Shown: positions 28,292 through 36,266, numbered from the stretch's first letter. The stretch is DNA of 64,000 bases from Sphingobium limneticum (GCF_008710155.1 NZ_VYPZ01000014.1:1-64000); one strand, 5' to 3'. Numbers and translations are program-made. The notes: generated from the letters alone by a model not told the origin.

Positions 28292-29410
28292 TTACCGATG
28301 CTGCGCGTGCGCATCAGCGCCGCTGTGAGAGGAGTGATCCGCAGCCGGAGCATCCGACGCGCCGGGCGCGTCGGGGGCAGTTTCCTGGCCCTTGTTCCGG
28401 TCTTCCTGGTCGATCACATGGCTGTTGGGGAAGTCATATTGCAGCCCCTTGGTATCGTGGGCCGATTCCTTGCCCGCGCCGCCCATCTGGTCGATGTGCA
28501 TCAATTCCTTCATGCAGCGCTGGCCCGGCTTGACGCACAGGTTGACGACGGCATCGAACAAATTGGCTTCGCTGGTACCGAAATAGGCGACCGGCGCCTT
28601 TTCGGACGGCTTGGCCAGCGCCTGATAGACAGTGCGGTCAAGGCCCGTCTGGCTGCCCTTCACCTTGGCGACCCAGGCGTTGAAACCGGCCTGGTCCAGC
28701 GACTGATAGCCAAAGCGCATATGGGTAAAGCCCGCGCCCGAATAGTTGGCGGAGAAGCCGATGCCCTTGGCAGGCTTGTTGGCGACGGCGTGGAGCTGCG
28801 TCTTCATGCCGGGCATGGCGTAGATCTGGCCGGCCAGTTCGGGGATGTAGAAGCTGTTCATCACGGTCGAGGAGGTGATGTCGAAGCGGACCGGAACGTT
28901 GGTCGGCAGCGCCAGTTCATTGACGGTGGCGATGCCCAGATCCGGGTAGATGAAGAGCCATTTCCAGTCGAGCGCGACGACCTGAACCGTCAGCGGCTTG
29001 ACCTTGGGGTCGATCGCGGTTTTCGCGTCGATCCGGTCGAGCGGACGATAGGGGTCCAGCTTGTGGGTGCTGACCCAAGTCAGCGCGCCCAGCGCGATGA
29101 TGATCAGCAGAGGCGCCGACCAGATCAGCAATTCCAGCTTGGTGCTGTGATCCCAGTCGGGATCATAGTCCTTTTCAGTCGCTTCGTTCGTGGCGCGATA
29201 ACGCACCGCGAACCACACGACCATCGCCATGACGGGGATGACGATGAGGAGCATCAGCGCGACGGAGATCAGGATCAGATCGCGCTGCTGCACCGCAATA
29301 TCGCCCGACGGGTTCATCACGACCCAGTTGCAGCCCGCCAGCGGCGCCGCAAGAATCGGAGCGGACCAGCGCAAGAGCCTGATCCTGTTGGGGGAGGGAG
29401 GGTTAGCCAT
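28292..29410 (-). CDS. cyoA: Cytochrome bo ubiquinol oxidase subunit II
   Basis: This 372-residue lipoprotein has a lipobox (APLAGC) and two membrane helices before the periplasmic cupredoxin domain. The region that binds CuA in cytochrome c oxidases reads [12 protein letters not shown] and has no cysteines, so this is a quinol oxidase subunit. The Ala/Asp/His-rich tail (about 350-372) is low complexity. It is the first gene of the cyo-surf1-regBA cluster. A perfect GACTCTG palindrome lies 15 bp upstream. Confidence 0.95.
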   Translation of the reverse strand: MANPPSPNRIRLLRWSAPILAAPLAGCNWVVMNPSGDIAVQQRDLILISVALMLLIVIPVMAMVVWFAVRYRATNEATEKDYDPDWDHSTKLELLIWSAPLLIIIALGALTWVSTHKLDPYRPLDRIDAKTAIDPKVKPLTVQVVALDWKWLFIYPDLGIATVNELALPTNVPVRFDITSSTVMNSFYIPELAGQIYAMPGMKTQLHAVANKPAKGIGFSANYSGAGFTHMRFGYQSLDQAGFNAWVAKVKGSQTGLDRTVYQALAKPSEKAPVAYFGTSEANLFDAVVNLCVKPGQRCMKELMHIDQMGGAGKESAHDTKGLQYDFPNSHVIDQEDRNKGQETAPDAPGASDAPAADHSSHSGADAHAQHR

Positions 29411-29424
29411 GGCGCGCGCCTAAA

Positions 29425-29440
29425 GACTCTGCACAGAGTC
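29425..29440. promoter_or_regulatory. Palindrome in the cyoA/MFS divergent promoter region
   Basis: GACTCTGCACAGAGTC has perfect 7-bp arms around a CA centre, 15 bp upstream of cyoA. The half-site GACTCTGC recurs at 29508-29515. The factor is unknown; the sequence does not match the RegA consensus or an FNR box. Confidence 0.45.
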
Positions 29441-29591
29441 GGATAGTGGGCAATTTGTCCAATTGTGTGCGAATGCAAAAAATGTTTGGGATATGGGATA
29501 CTGCTTAGACTCTGCTCGTTTTCTGTTATGCTGCCATTCCACGGCCACTGGCAGACGAGAAAACCGCACCGGTGGCCAAGCCAAGGAGCGG

Positions 29592-30929
29592 ATGTCTATG
29601 AGTTCAGGGGCCATTGCCTTCACCTCCACGCCACTTGAGGACGACGCGCGCGCCATCAACGCGCGCGACCATTCGATTGCGCCTGGGGACATTTCCATCG
29701 GTGTGATCATCGGTCGCACCTCCGAGTTTTTCGACTTCTTCGTCTATGCCATCGCCTCGGTGATCGTGTTTCCGAGTCTGGTCTTTCCCTATGTGGATGC
29801 GCTGACCGGCACCCTCTATTCCTTCGCGATCTTTGCCGTGGCGTTCATCACCCGGCCGATCGGCTCGCTGATCTTCATGGCGATCGATCGACGCTATGGT
29901 CGCGGCACGAAACTGACGGGCGCCCTGTTCCTGCTCGGCAGCTCTACCGTCGCCATCGCCTTCTTACCCGGATATGAGACGATTGGCCACTATGCTGCGG
30001 TGGTCCTGATCATCCTTCGCGCCGCGCAGGGTATCGCGCTGGGCGGCACCTGGGACGGTCTGGCCTCGCTCCTTTCGCTCAACGCGCCGCAGCATCAGCG
30101 TGGCTGGTATGCGATGGTGCCGCAGCTTGGCGCGCCGTTGGCGCTGATCGTGGCGAGCGGTCTGTTCGCCTTCTCCATCCTCAACATGACGCAGGCCGAT
30201 TTCCTCGACTGGGGCTGGCGCTATCCCTTCTTCGTGGCCTTTGCGATCAACGTCGTGGCACTCTTCGCCCGTCTGCGCATCGTGGTGACGCATGAATTCG
30301 AACGTCTGTTCGAACAGCGCGATCTGGTGCCTTCGCCGGTCCTGCCGACTCTGCAGAAGGAAGGGCGCAACATCGTCATCGGGGCGTTCGCGCCGCTGGC
30401 CAGCTTTGCGTTGTTCCATATGGTTACGGTGTTCCCGCTGTGCTGGGTTGCGCTTTATACCGACCAGCCGCTCGACCGCTTCCTCATCATCGAGATGATC
30501 GGCGCGTCCGTGGGTCTGCTCGCCATCGTCGTCTCCGGCTTCATCGCCGACCAGATCGGTCGTCGTTCGCTGCTCGGCTGGTCGGCGCTGGGTATCGCGA
30601 TCTTCGCGCTGATGGCGCCGCTGCTGCTGAATGGCGGGGAATTGGGCGAAGTCGCCTTCATGATCCTGGGCTTCATGCTGCTTGGCCTCTCCTTCGGTCA
30701 GTCGTCGGGCGTCGTGGCGTCCAATTTCGCGACCGAGGCCCGCTATACCAGTTCGGCGCTGACGTCCGATCTGGCCTGGCTGGTCGGTGCCGGCTTCGCG
30801 CCGCTGGTGGCGCTGCTGCTGTCGGTCAAGTTCGGCCTGGCGGCCTCGGGCATCTACCTCCTGTCCGGCGCGGTGGCCACTATGGTCGCGCTCTACGTCA
30901 ACAAGGAACTGGCGGGTAAGGACCGCTAA
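29592..30929 (+). CDS. MFS transporter (MHS/ProP-like)
   Basis: The protein (445 residues from 29592) has 12 predicted helices. GRTSEFFDFFVYAIAS at the start and MAIDRRYGRGTK after helix 2 fit the metabolite:H+ symporter subgroup, which carries carboxylates or compatible solutes. AAGGAG lies just upstream; Met 29598 is an equally possible start. It is divergent from the cyo operon. The substrate cannot be deduced. Its stop overlaps the glycosyltransferase stop by 4 bp. Confidence 0.88.
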   Translation: MSMSSGAIAFTSTPLEDDARAINARDHSIAPGDISIGVIIGRTSEFFDFFVYAIASVIVFPSLVFPYVDALTGTLYSFAIFAVAFITRPIGSLIFMAIDRRYGRGTKLTGALFLLGSSTVAIAFLPGYETIGHYAAVVLIILRAAQGIALGGTWDGLASLLSLNAPQHQRGWYAMVPQLGAPLALIVASGLFAFSILNMTQADFLDWGWRYPFFVAFAINVVALFARLRIVVTHEFERLFEQRDLVPSPVLPTLQKEGRNIVIGAFAPLASFALFHMVTVFPLCWVALYTDQPLDRFLIIEMIGASVGLLAIVVSGFIADQIGRRSLLGWSALGIAIFALMAPLLLNGGELGEVAFMILGFMLLGLSFGQSSGVVASNFATEARYTSSALTSDLAWLVGAGFAPLVALLLSVKFGLAASGIYLLSGAVATMVALYVNKELAGKDR

Positions 30930-31774
30930 AAGGCGGCCTTTCGCATGCGGGCAAGCGCCTTCCGGTCGAACCATCCGGTCAGACCGGGGCGCGGATGCCA
31001 GCGGGGCAGCCAGTTACCGTAAAGGCTCGCAAGACGCGCGGGGAGGCCCACCGGTCCCTCGCGCGTCATGATGTCAGACACGATGCGGTTCTGATAGAAG
31101 CGCACCGAATAATTGATCAGCCTTTTATACTGCATCGCCCATGTCGAGGGGCGGGCGAGGCTCACCTGCTCGGCGATGAAGCCTGCATTTTCGCAGGCCA
31201 GCACCCGATCATGCACCCAATGGCTGTCATCCATAAGGTCGGTATGTGCCCAGGCTGCGACCAGTCCATCGTCGCCGATCAGATCCTCCGGCAAGCGCAG
31301 GCCGTGTGCCCGGATCGCGGCGACGAAGCGGCCTGACAGCGCATAGAGATCGCCGAACATCCCGCCTTCGTCGCGCAACGTCTGGCGATAGACTTCCACC
31401 ATGCGGCCGTTCATCGGCATGCCGGCGGCGGCATTGGCTTGAGGATGGGCGGCGAGATCGGCGAGCAGGGCGTCGAACGACGCCGGTGCGATTTCCGCGT
31501 CGCCGTCCATGAAGATCACCGCCTCTTCGTCACCGGTCAGCAGGTCGTGGACCATATGATTCCAGGTCCGCGATTTGCCGCCGGCCTTGATGTCGTGGAC
31601 GATGACATGGGGCCGGTCGCCTGCTGCCGCGCGGGCGCGGGCGACGGTGTTATCGGTGGTGCCGTTTACCAGCACATGGAAAATCATGTCAGGCCGGTCG
31701 AGCGGGATCGAGGCGAGGCAGAGCGCGATCCGGCGCTCTTCCTGATGGGCGAAGATGGCTACGGCTACACCCAT
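30926..31774 (-). CDS. Family 2 glycosyltransferase
   Basis: The 282-residue protein has a GT-A fold start (VAVAIFAHQEERRIALCLASI), a nucleotide-sugar DxD-type motif in IFMDGDAEI and the acceptor-side motif LIGDDGLVAAW. It lacks membrane helices. ATG 31774 follows the amt stop by 4 bp without a clear ribosome binding site, so it is probably translationally coupled to amt. The sugar product is unknown. Confidence 0.82.
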   Translation of the reverse strand: MGVAVAIFAHQEERRIALCLASIPLDRPDMIFHVLVNGTTDNTVARARAAAGDRPHVIVHDIKAGGKSRTWNHMVHDLLTGDEEAVIFMDGDAEIAPASFDALLADLAAHPQANAAAGMPMNGRMVEVYRQTLRDEGGMFGDLYALSGRFVAAIRAHGLRLPEDLIGDDGLVAAWAHTDLMDDSHWVHDRVLACENAGFIAEQVSLARPSTWAMQYKRLINYSVRFYQNRIVSDIMTREGPVGLPARLASLYGNWLPRWHPRPGLTGWFDRKALARMRKAAF

Positions 31775-31778
31775 GGGG

Positions 31779-33050
31779 TTAGCGGAAGTCCCAGCCCTGC
31801 TGGCCATGCTGGCTGGTGTCGAGGCCATCCGATTCTTCCTGCGCGCTCACCCGCATGGGGATCACTACGGAAATGATCAGCGCGGCGATCGCGCTGCCGA
31901 CCATGGCCCAGAGCGCGACGATGACCAGCCCGATCGCCTGCGACGTGAGCGCGCCGGTCAGGCTGATATTGGCGTCGAAACCGACCCCGCCCATCAGCGG
32001 CAGGACGAAGACCGGCAGCAACAGCGTGCCGGTCAGACCGCCCAGGCCATGAATGGCGAAGGTGCCGGCGCTGTCGTCGACCTTGCCCGCAACGAGCCCG
32101 GCCCCGGTGCGCGCGACTATGGCGGCGATCAGGCCGATCAGCATCGCGCCGCCAGTGCCGACCAGCGCGGCGGAGGCGGAGATGGCGGCGACGCCGGCCA
32201 GCGCGCCGGACAGGATGCCGGTGGCGCGGGTCCGTGCGCCCAGCAGCTTGTCGAGCAGGCCCCAGCCGAGGGCGGCGGCGCAGGCGGCAAAGAGGTGATT
32301 GAGGATGGCGGTCGCCGCATCGTCCGTCGCGCCCAGGGCCCAGCCGCCGACCGCGCCGGACAGGCCGATCCACAAGAGCGCGCCGCCCGCCATGGCGAGC
32401 AGCGGCGTATGGCCGGGGTCCGATGGCTCGCGCCGCGCCCCGGCGATGATGGCGAGGGCGAGGGCGGAGAAGCCGGCCGTGCCATGCAGCACCAGCCCGC
32501 CGGCAAAATCCATGACGCCCAGATCCGCGAGCCAGCCGCCGCCCCACACCGCATGGGCGATCGGCGCATAGACGAGCAACAGCCAGAGCGGGGTGAAGGC
32601 CATCCACCAGCCGATCCGCACCCGTTCCGCCACGGCGCCGACCAACAGGCAGGCAGCCAGCAGCGCGAGGGCAAGCTGGAACAGGACGAAGGCGGATTCG
32701 GGCACGGTCAGCCCGTCCCGCAATTCGCCGAGGTTTGCGAGCAGCAGGTTCGAGCCGCCACCCAGCCATGGGCTGCCCGGTGCATAAGCGAGGCTATAGC
32801 CGGCGATCGCGAAGGTCAGCGTGGCGACGGCGGCGACGGCGGCACCCTGCGCCGACACCGACAGCGCGTTGCGCACATTCACCTGCCCCGCATGGCGCAG
32901 CATCAACCCCGGCAGCGCGGCGAGCAGCAACAGCAGTGCACACAGGATCATCCAGCCGGTATCGCCGCTATCGGCAACGGCCACCTGCGCCCATGCAGGC
33001 TGGGGCAGTGCGAGTGCGGCCAGAAGGGGGAGGGCGAAGGAAAGGCGCAT
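31779..33050 (-). CDS. Divergent ammonium transporter (Amt family)
   Basis: The 423-residue protein has a signal sequence (MRLSFALPLLAALALPQPAWA) and about 11 helices. The pore histidines are recognisable: GGLVLHGTAG and FAIHGLGGLTG correspond to AmtB His168 and His318, and YAPIAHAVWGGGWL is conserved. However, the usual PGLALFYGG segment reads PGLMLRHAGQ, and the usual Trp-Gly before YSLA is missing (AIAGYSLAYAP). No GlnK gene is adjacent. Transport of ammonium is likely but not certain. Confidence 0.82.
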   Translation of the reverse strand: MRLSFALPLLAALALPQPAWAQVAVADSGDTGWMILCALLLLLAALPGLMLRHAGQVNVRNALSVSAQGAAVAAVATLTFAIAGYSLAYAPGSPWLGGGSNLLLANLGELRDGLTVPESAFVLFQLALALLAACLLVGAVAERVRIGWWMAFTPLWLLLVYAPIAHAVWGGGWLADLGVMDFAGGLVLHGTAGFSALALAIIAGARREPSDPGHTPLLAMAGGALLWIGLSGAVGGWALGATDDAATAILNHLFAACAAALGWGLLDKLLGARTRATGILSGALAGVAAISASAALVGTGGAMLIGLIAAIVARTGAGLVAGKVDDSAGTFAIHGLGGLTGTLLLPVFVLPLMGGVGFDANISLTGALTSQAIGLVIVALWAMVGSAIAALIISVVIPMRVSAQEESDGLDTSQHGQQGWDFR

Positions 33051-33129
33051 AGTCGGGAATCCGGCTGTCAAGAGTGGGGCCTGTCTAACCACAGGCTGGT
33101 AAAGTTTTCGATAAGCACTGGTTAGCTGA

Positions 33130-33390
33130 AACAAAGGTCGCCGGGACGCGACAGGCCAAAGTTCACACCGTCGTCGGGCCAATAAGGGGCAATTGCGACG
33201 GGGGTGCGACGGGCATGTACTGCTTGGGCTACACAGTTGCGCCATCTGCGCGAGGGAAGGGTGACGGGTGCGCTCCACCGAGGCGCCATCGACGCTACAG
33301 TTGCGCGACCGGTGCGCGCCACCCTGGCACCAAGGGGGCGACAAGGGCGCCACAGACGGGCGACGGGTTGGCGACAGGCCAATGACCTTC
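33130..33390 (-). other. Unexplained GCGACGGG-rich intergenic element (copy B)
   Basis: The gap 33051-33405 has no accepted gene. Read on the minus strand it is rich in CCCGTCGC, TGGCGC and GTCGCC words. Towards amt it contains CGACGGTGTGAACTT followed directly by TGGCCTG, the same words as in copy A near 16169-16190 with 3 bp deleted. It lies in the position of an amt leader, but copy A has no such position, so a dispersed element or RNA is as likely as a regulator. Confidence 0.45.
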
Positions 33391-33405
33391 CCATGTCGGT
33401 TCGCC

Positions 33406-33708
33406 TCACGGCTGTTGCGGTGGTGCGCCGCGGCCGGGCTGGGCGAAGGGGTCCGCCATCAGATGGGCGTGGACGGCCAGCGCCCGGTCCCAGGCCTGAT
33501 CGAACGGGGTGCCGGCCAGCTTGCGCCGCAGCCGATGCGCGCTGGACCGCGATATGCCCGCCGCGCGCGCGGCGATGGTCACATGGCCGCTGTCCAGCAG
33601 GACGGAGAGGAAGAGGCGCTGTCGGGCAGGCGTCCAGTGCGCGCGATCGATGACGCGATCAGTGACGGGCGCGCGATCGCGCTCGGCGGGGGAGGTTTGC
33701 TGTTCCAT
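33406..33708 (-). CDS. Small helix-turn-helix protein
   Basis: The protein (100 residues from 33708) contains a compact HTH: TPARQRLFLSVLLDSGHVTIAARAAGISRSSAHRLRRKL, where AARAAGISRSSAHRLR is the core. This resembles small phage-terminase-like or homeodomain-like DNA-binding proteins common in sphingomonads. FDQAWDRALAVH after it is reminiscent of the same group. The frame is open to 33783. The target is unknown. Confidence 0.7.
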   Translation of the reverse strand: MEQQTSPAERDRAPVTDRVIDRAHWTPARQRLFLSVLLDSGHVTIAARAAGISRSSAHRLRRKLAGTPFDQAWDRALAVHAHLMADPFAQPGRGAPPQQP

Positions 33709-33786
33709 CTGCAAGGATAGATCAGAGAAAGCGGGAATAGGAAAGCGTGGGTGAAGGGGGTGATGTAGACTAGAAACCGACATATT

Positions 33787-33904
33787 CCCCCTCCCGTTTG
33801 CGGAAAGGGGCTAGGGGGTGGGCTGGACGTCGCGACCGCCCACCCCGCTGCGACTAACGCGCTGCGCGCGCAAGTCTCGCTGCCCCTCCCGCAAGCGGGA
33901 GGGG
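33787..33904. repeat. Composite palindromic repeat
   Basis: CCCCTCCCG/CGGAAAGGGG opens the block, GGGGTGGGC and GCCCACCCC pair over 9 bp in the middle, and CCCCTCCCGCAAGCGGGAGGGG closes it. The arrangement resembles the arrays at 15691-15928 and 49651-49796. Confidence 0.65.
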
Positions 33905-33975
33905 AATGACAGGAAGCCTGCCCCGATTGGCTGTATCATCCCTCTCAGAGGTAATGTCGGATCAAAAGCCACCCC

Positions 33976-34266
33976 TCAAGCGGCATCTTCCAAGCGCCGG
34001 ACAGGCGGTTGCTTGTGCTGCATGGCCTTCCAAAGATCATGATTGGCCTGCATCGCGAGCCATGCGCGTGCGGTGCTTGCGCCGGCCTGTTCCAGGCGCA
34101 CGGCCAGATCGGGGCTGATCGCAGCCTTGCCATTGAGTACTCGCGACAGCGCGACACGCGACATGGCAAGCCGGTCGGCAGCCTCCGTGACGGACAAGTT
34201 CAGCGCGGCAACCACCTCGTCGCGCAATATAGTGCCGGGATGAGGCGGATTGTGCATCATAGTCAT
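33976..34266 (-). CDS. higA: HigA-type antitoxin, XRE family
   Basis: This protein of about 96 residues starts MTMMHNPPHPG and has the HTH SVTEAADRLAMSRVALSRVLNGKAAIS, of which AADRLAMSRVALSRVLNG is typical of HigA. The C-terminal helix (RAWLAMQANHDLWKA) is also typical. It neutralises HigB and probably represses the operon. The start 34266 lies 4 bp after the higB stop; Met 34260 or 34257 are alternatives. Confidence 0.9.
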   Translation of the reverse strand: MTMMHNPPHPGTILRDEVVAALNLSVTEAADRLAMSRVALSRVLNGKAAISPDLAVRLEQAGASTARAWLAMQANHDLWKAMQHKQPPVRRLEDAA

Positions 34267-34270
34267 GGTC

Positions 34271-34549
34271 CTAATGATAATCCTGATAATCGACCAGTTC
34301 GACGTTCGCACCAATGAAGCGATAGGTGATGCGCCAGTTACCGTTGACCCAGACCGACCAATGCCCCTTCAAGTCGCCCTTCAACGGATGCAGTTTGAAC
34401 GATGGCAAGTTCATGTCATCGGGGCTGGTGGCTACGTCGAGCAGCCCCAATATGTGTCCCAGCTTCTTTTGATGCGACGCCTGAATGCCTCGCGTTGTGC
34501 CGGTACGATAAAAGGCTTCGAGCCCTTTGTGTCGAAGTCCGACGATCAT
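34271..34549 (-). CDS. higB: HigB/RelE-family toxin
   Basis: The 92-residue RelE-fold ribonuclease has the expected C-terminal half: LHPLKGDLKGHWSVWVNGNWR and then VELVDYQDYH, where WSVWVNGNWRITYRF is the signature. HigB toxins cleave mRNA on ribosomes. The toxin gene precedes the antitoxin gene, the usual higBA order. A strong palindrome (34553-34581) lies just upstream. Confidence 0.9.
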   Translation of the reverse strand: MIVGLRHKGLEAFYRTGTTRGIQASHQKKLGHILGLLDVATSPDDMNLPSFKLHPLKGDLKGHWSVWVNGNWRITYRFIGANVELVDYQDYH

Positions 34550-34552
34550 GGT

Positions 34553-34581
34553 GCATTGTATCGCATAACGATACAGAATGC
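34553..34581. promoter_or_regulatory. Probable higBA operator
   Basis: TGTATCG (34557-34563) and CGATACA (34569-34575) form a perfect inverted repeat with a 5-bp spacer. Outer arms GCATT and AATGC extend it. It starts 4 bp upstream of the higB start codon, where autorepression by HigA would be expected. Confidence 0.65.
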
Positions 34582-34603
34582 AATGCCTCCATGCCCGTGT
34601 GCC

Positions 34604-35431
34604 CTAATAACTCTCGCCCCCGCACGTCACGCGGCCGGTGCCGCGATTGTCCACGGTGCAGGCGGCCTTGCCGGCTACGCTGATGTTGCCCGATCCCGAT
34701 GTCACGACCTTGGCCGTGACGTCGGCGGTCAGGGCGATGGTGCCGGGGCCTTCGTTGCGGATGCTGGCCTGACGTGCGCGCAGCGGTTCGGCGGCGATCG
34801 CGCCGGGGCCGGTGACATGGACATTGGCGATGCCGGTACGGCCCGCCAGCGTCGCCCGGCCGCTGCCCGCCAGCAATATGTCGATCCGGTCGAGTTGCAC
34901 GTCGCTGATGCTGATATCGCCATTGCCGCCCAGCGAAACCTGTCCCTGCAAGCCCTTCATCCGATTGACGGCGACCGAGCCGCCGCCAGTCAGGATGATC
35001 CGATCGACCATGGGCGTCGACAGGCGCAGGGTCGCCGCGCCGCTGCTCTTTTCGCCGGCGCGCGGGCGCTCCATCGACACGATCAGCAGGCGGCCGGACA
35101 CATCGACCTTCAGCCGGTCGAGCGCGCCCTGATCGCCCTCCGCCCGCGCCGACGCGCCCGGCCCGGTGGTCAGAACCACGGTGACGGGCGCATCCACGCG
35201 GATGCCGTCGAAACTGGTGATGGTGAAGCCACGCGTCGCCGCACTGGCCGGCGCGGCGAACAGCAGTGCCGCCGCGCTGGTTGCCGCCGCGACGGGCAAC
35301 AGCCGCGCGGCGCTTTCCAACGCAACGGGCAACGGCCGCGCCGCACTTGCCAACGCGACGGGCAGCAGCCGCGCCGCGATGATCAGGGCGCGCAGCGTGC
35401 CTCGCCCGGTCCCATTCCGCTCTTCGTGCAT
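34604..35431 (-). CDS. GIN/DUF2807-domain secreted protein with repeat-extended signal peptide
   Basis: The 275-residue protein has a DUF2807 (head GIN) beta-helix domain from about residue 68: FTITSFDGIRVDAPVTVVLTTG, then repeats such as TGGGSVAV, GGNGDISI, TGPGAIAA and TSGSGNISV. The N-terminal signal region carries three 11-residue repeats (ARLLPVALASA, ARPLPVALESA, ARLLPVAAATS) before FAAPASA. ATG 35431 overlaps the upstream GIN gene by 49 bp; a later non-ATG start is possible. Function is unknown. Confidence 0.75.
   Translation of the reverse strand: MHEERNGTGRGTLRALIIAARLLPVALASAARPLPVALESAARLLPVAAATSAAALLFAAPASAATRGFTITSFDGIRVDAPVTVVLTTGPGASARAEGDQGALDRLKVDVSGRLLIVSMERPRAGEKSSGAATLRLSTPMVDRIILTGGGSVAVNRMKGLQGQVSLGGNGDISISDVQLDRIDILLAGSGRATLAGRTGIANVHVTGPGAIAAEPLRARQASIRNEGPGTIALTADVTAKVVTSGSGNISVAGKAACTVDNRGTGRVTCGGESY
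35289..35387 (-). repeat. 33-bp tandem repeat, three units, in a signal peptide
   Basis: Units at 35289-35321, 35322-35354 and 35355-35387 begin GCGACGGGCAACAGCCGCG, GCAACGGGCAACGGCCGCG and GCGACGGGCAGCAGCCGCG on the plus strand. They keep the frame and encode 11-residue repeats in the leader of the GIN protein. The third unit covers the stop codon of the upstream GIN gene. Confidence 0.8.
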
Positions 35432-36144
35432 TGCGCCTTGCCCTTCACCGTCACGTCGCCCGGACCCATGATGCTGATAGCGACCTTCCCGTCGGAGGCA
35501 AAGTCGATGTCGCCCGCGCCCAATATGTCGACCTTCGCCGTGCCGACCTTCAGCGCTTCGGCGTCGATATTGCCGGCGCCGGTGATGGAGAATTTCGCCT
35601 GGTCCGCTGTGCCGGCGATCTTCATGGAGCCGGCGCCGGTAATGTCGGTGGTCAGCGACTTGAGCGTCACCGCGCCGATGCGGAAATCGCCCGCGCCGGT
35701 CAGCGACAGGGTCAGGCTGTCGCCCTGCGCCTTGTCCAGATCGAAATCGCCTGCGCCGGTCAGGTCGGCGGACGTGATCATGGGCATGGTGACATGGACG
35801 GTCGCGCCCTTATCCCCATCCTTGCGGCCCCAGCTCCAGTCGCCCTTGGACTTGCGGCCGATGATGAGCGTGCCGCCTTTCGTGCGGATGTCGAGATCGG
35901 CAACCGCCTTGGCATCGCCGTCGGCGCTGATCTTGAAATGCTCGCCGATGGTGACGACGACATTGTCCGGGCCGGTCGCCTCTATCGCGTCGAACTGGCT
36001 GAGTTTCGCCCAGTCCTGCGTGCCTTGCGCGACCTTTTCGGCGCTTGTTTCGGCGGCGGGGGTTTCGTCGGTGCGCGAGCAGGCGGCGGTCGACAGAGCC
36101 ATGCCCGCGACCATGAGGGCGAAAAGGGGAAGGGGGCGGGACAT
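35383..36144 (-). CDS. GIN/DUF2807-domain lipoprotein
   Basis: The product (253 residues from 36144) has a signal peptide with a lipobox-like STAAC, then a linker and a DUF2807 beta-helix. The helix shows repeated turns: DLTGAGDFDL, LTGAGDFRI, ITGAGSMKI, ITGAGNIDA, ILGAGDIDF and IMGPGDVTV. It probably acts at the cell envelope, but the role is unknown. It is the first of two consecutive GIN genes. The operator-like TGTATT-N8-AATACA lies 17 bp upstream. Confidence 0.82.
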   Translation of the reverse strand: MSRPLPLFALMVAGMALSTAACSRTDETPAAETSAEKVAQGTQDWAKLSQFDAIEATGPDNVVVTIGEHFKISADGDAKAVADLDIRTKGGTLIIGRKSKGDWSWGRKDGDKGATVHVTMPMITSADLTGAGDFDLDKAQGDSLTLSLTGAGDFRIGAVTLKSLTTDITGAGSMKIAGTADQAKFSITGAGNIDAEALKVGTAKVDILGAGDIDFASDGKVAISIMGPGDVTVKGKAQCTKSGMGPGEARCAP

Positions 36145-36160
36145 CGCTATCTCCTGTTTG

Positions 36161-36180
36161 TGTATTGCAGCGATAATACA
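36161..36180. promoter_or_regulatory. Operator-like inverted repeat upstream of GIN genes
   Basis: TGTATTGCAGCGATAATACA has perfect 6-bp arms separated by 8 bp. It shares arm sequence and spacing with the sites at 9666-9685 and 17334-17353, while the spacer differs. Confidence 0.6.
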
Positions 36181-36266
36181 CATGCGCGGTGGCGGTTCCA
36201 AGCCCCCTTGTTCGTCAGACAGGGTCTGGCATGTTAGCCCCTTGATAATAAGCGGAGTCCGCCTCT

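Noticed and set aside
26244..28328. 694-codon frame opposite cyoB
   Set aside because: Shadow of cyoB with Asp/His/Arg-rich low-complexity translation and no family motif.
33050..33353. Upstream extension of the amt frame
   Set aside because: The signal peptide and family similarity begin at 33050; the extension is Cys/Arg-rich intergenic sequence.
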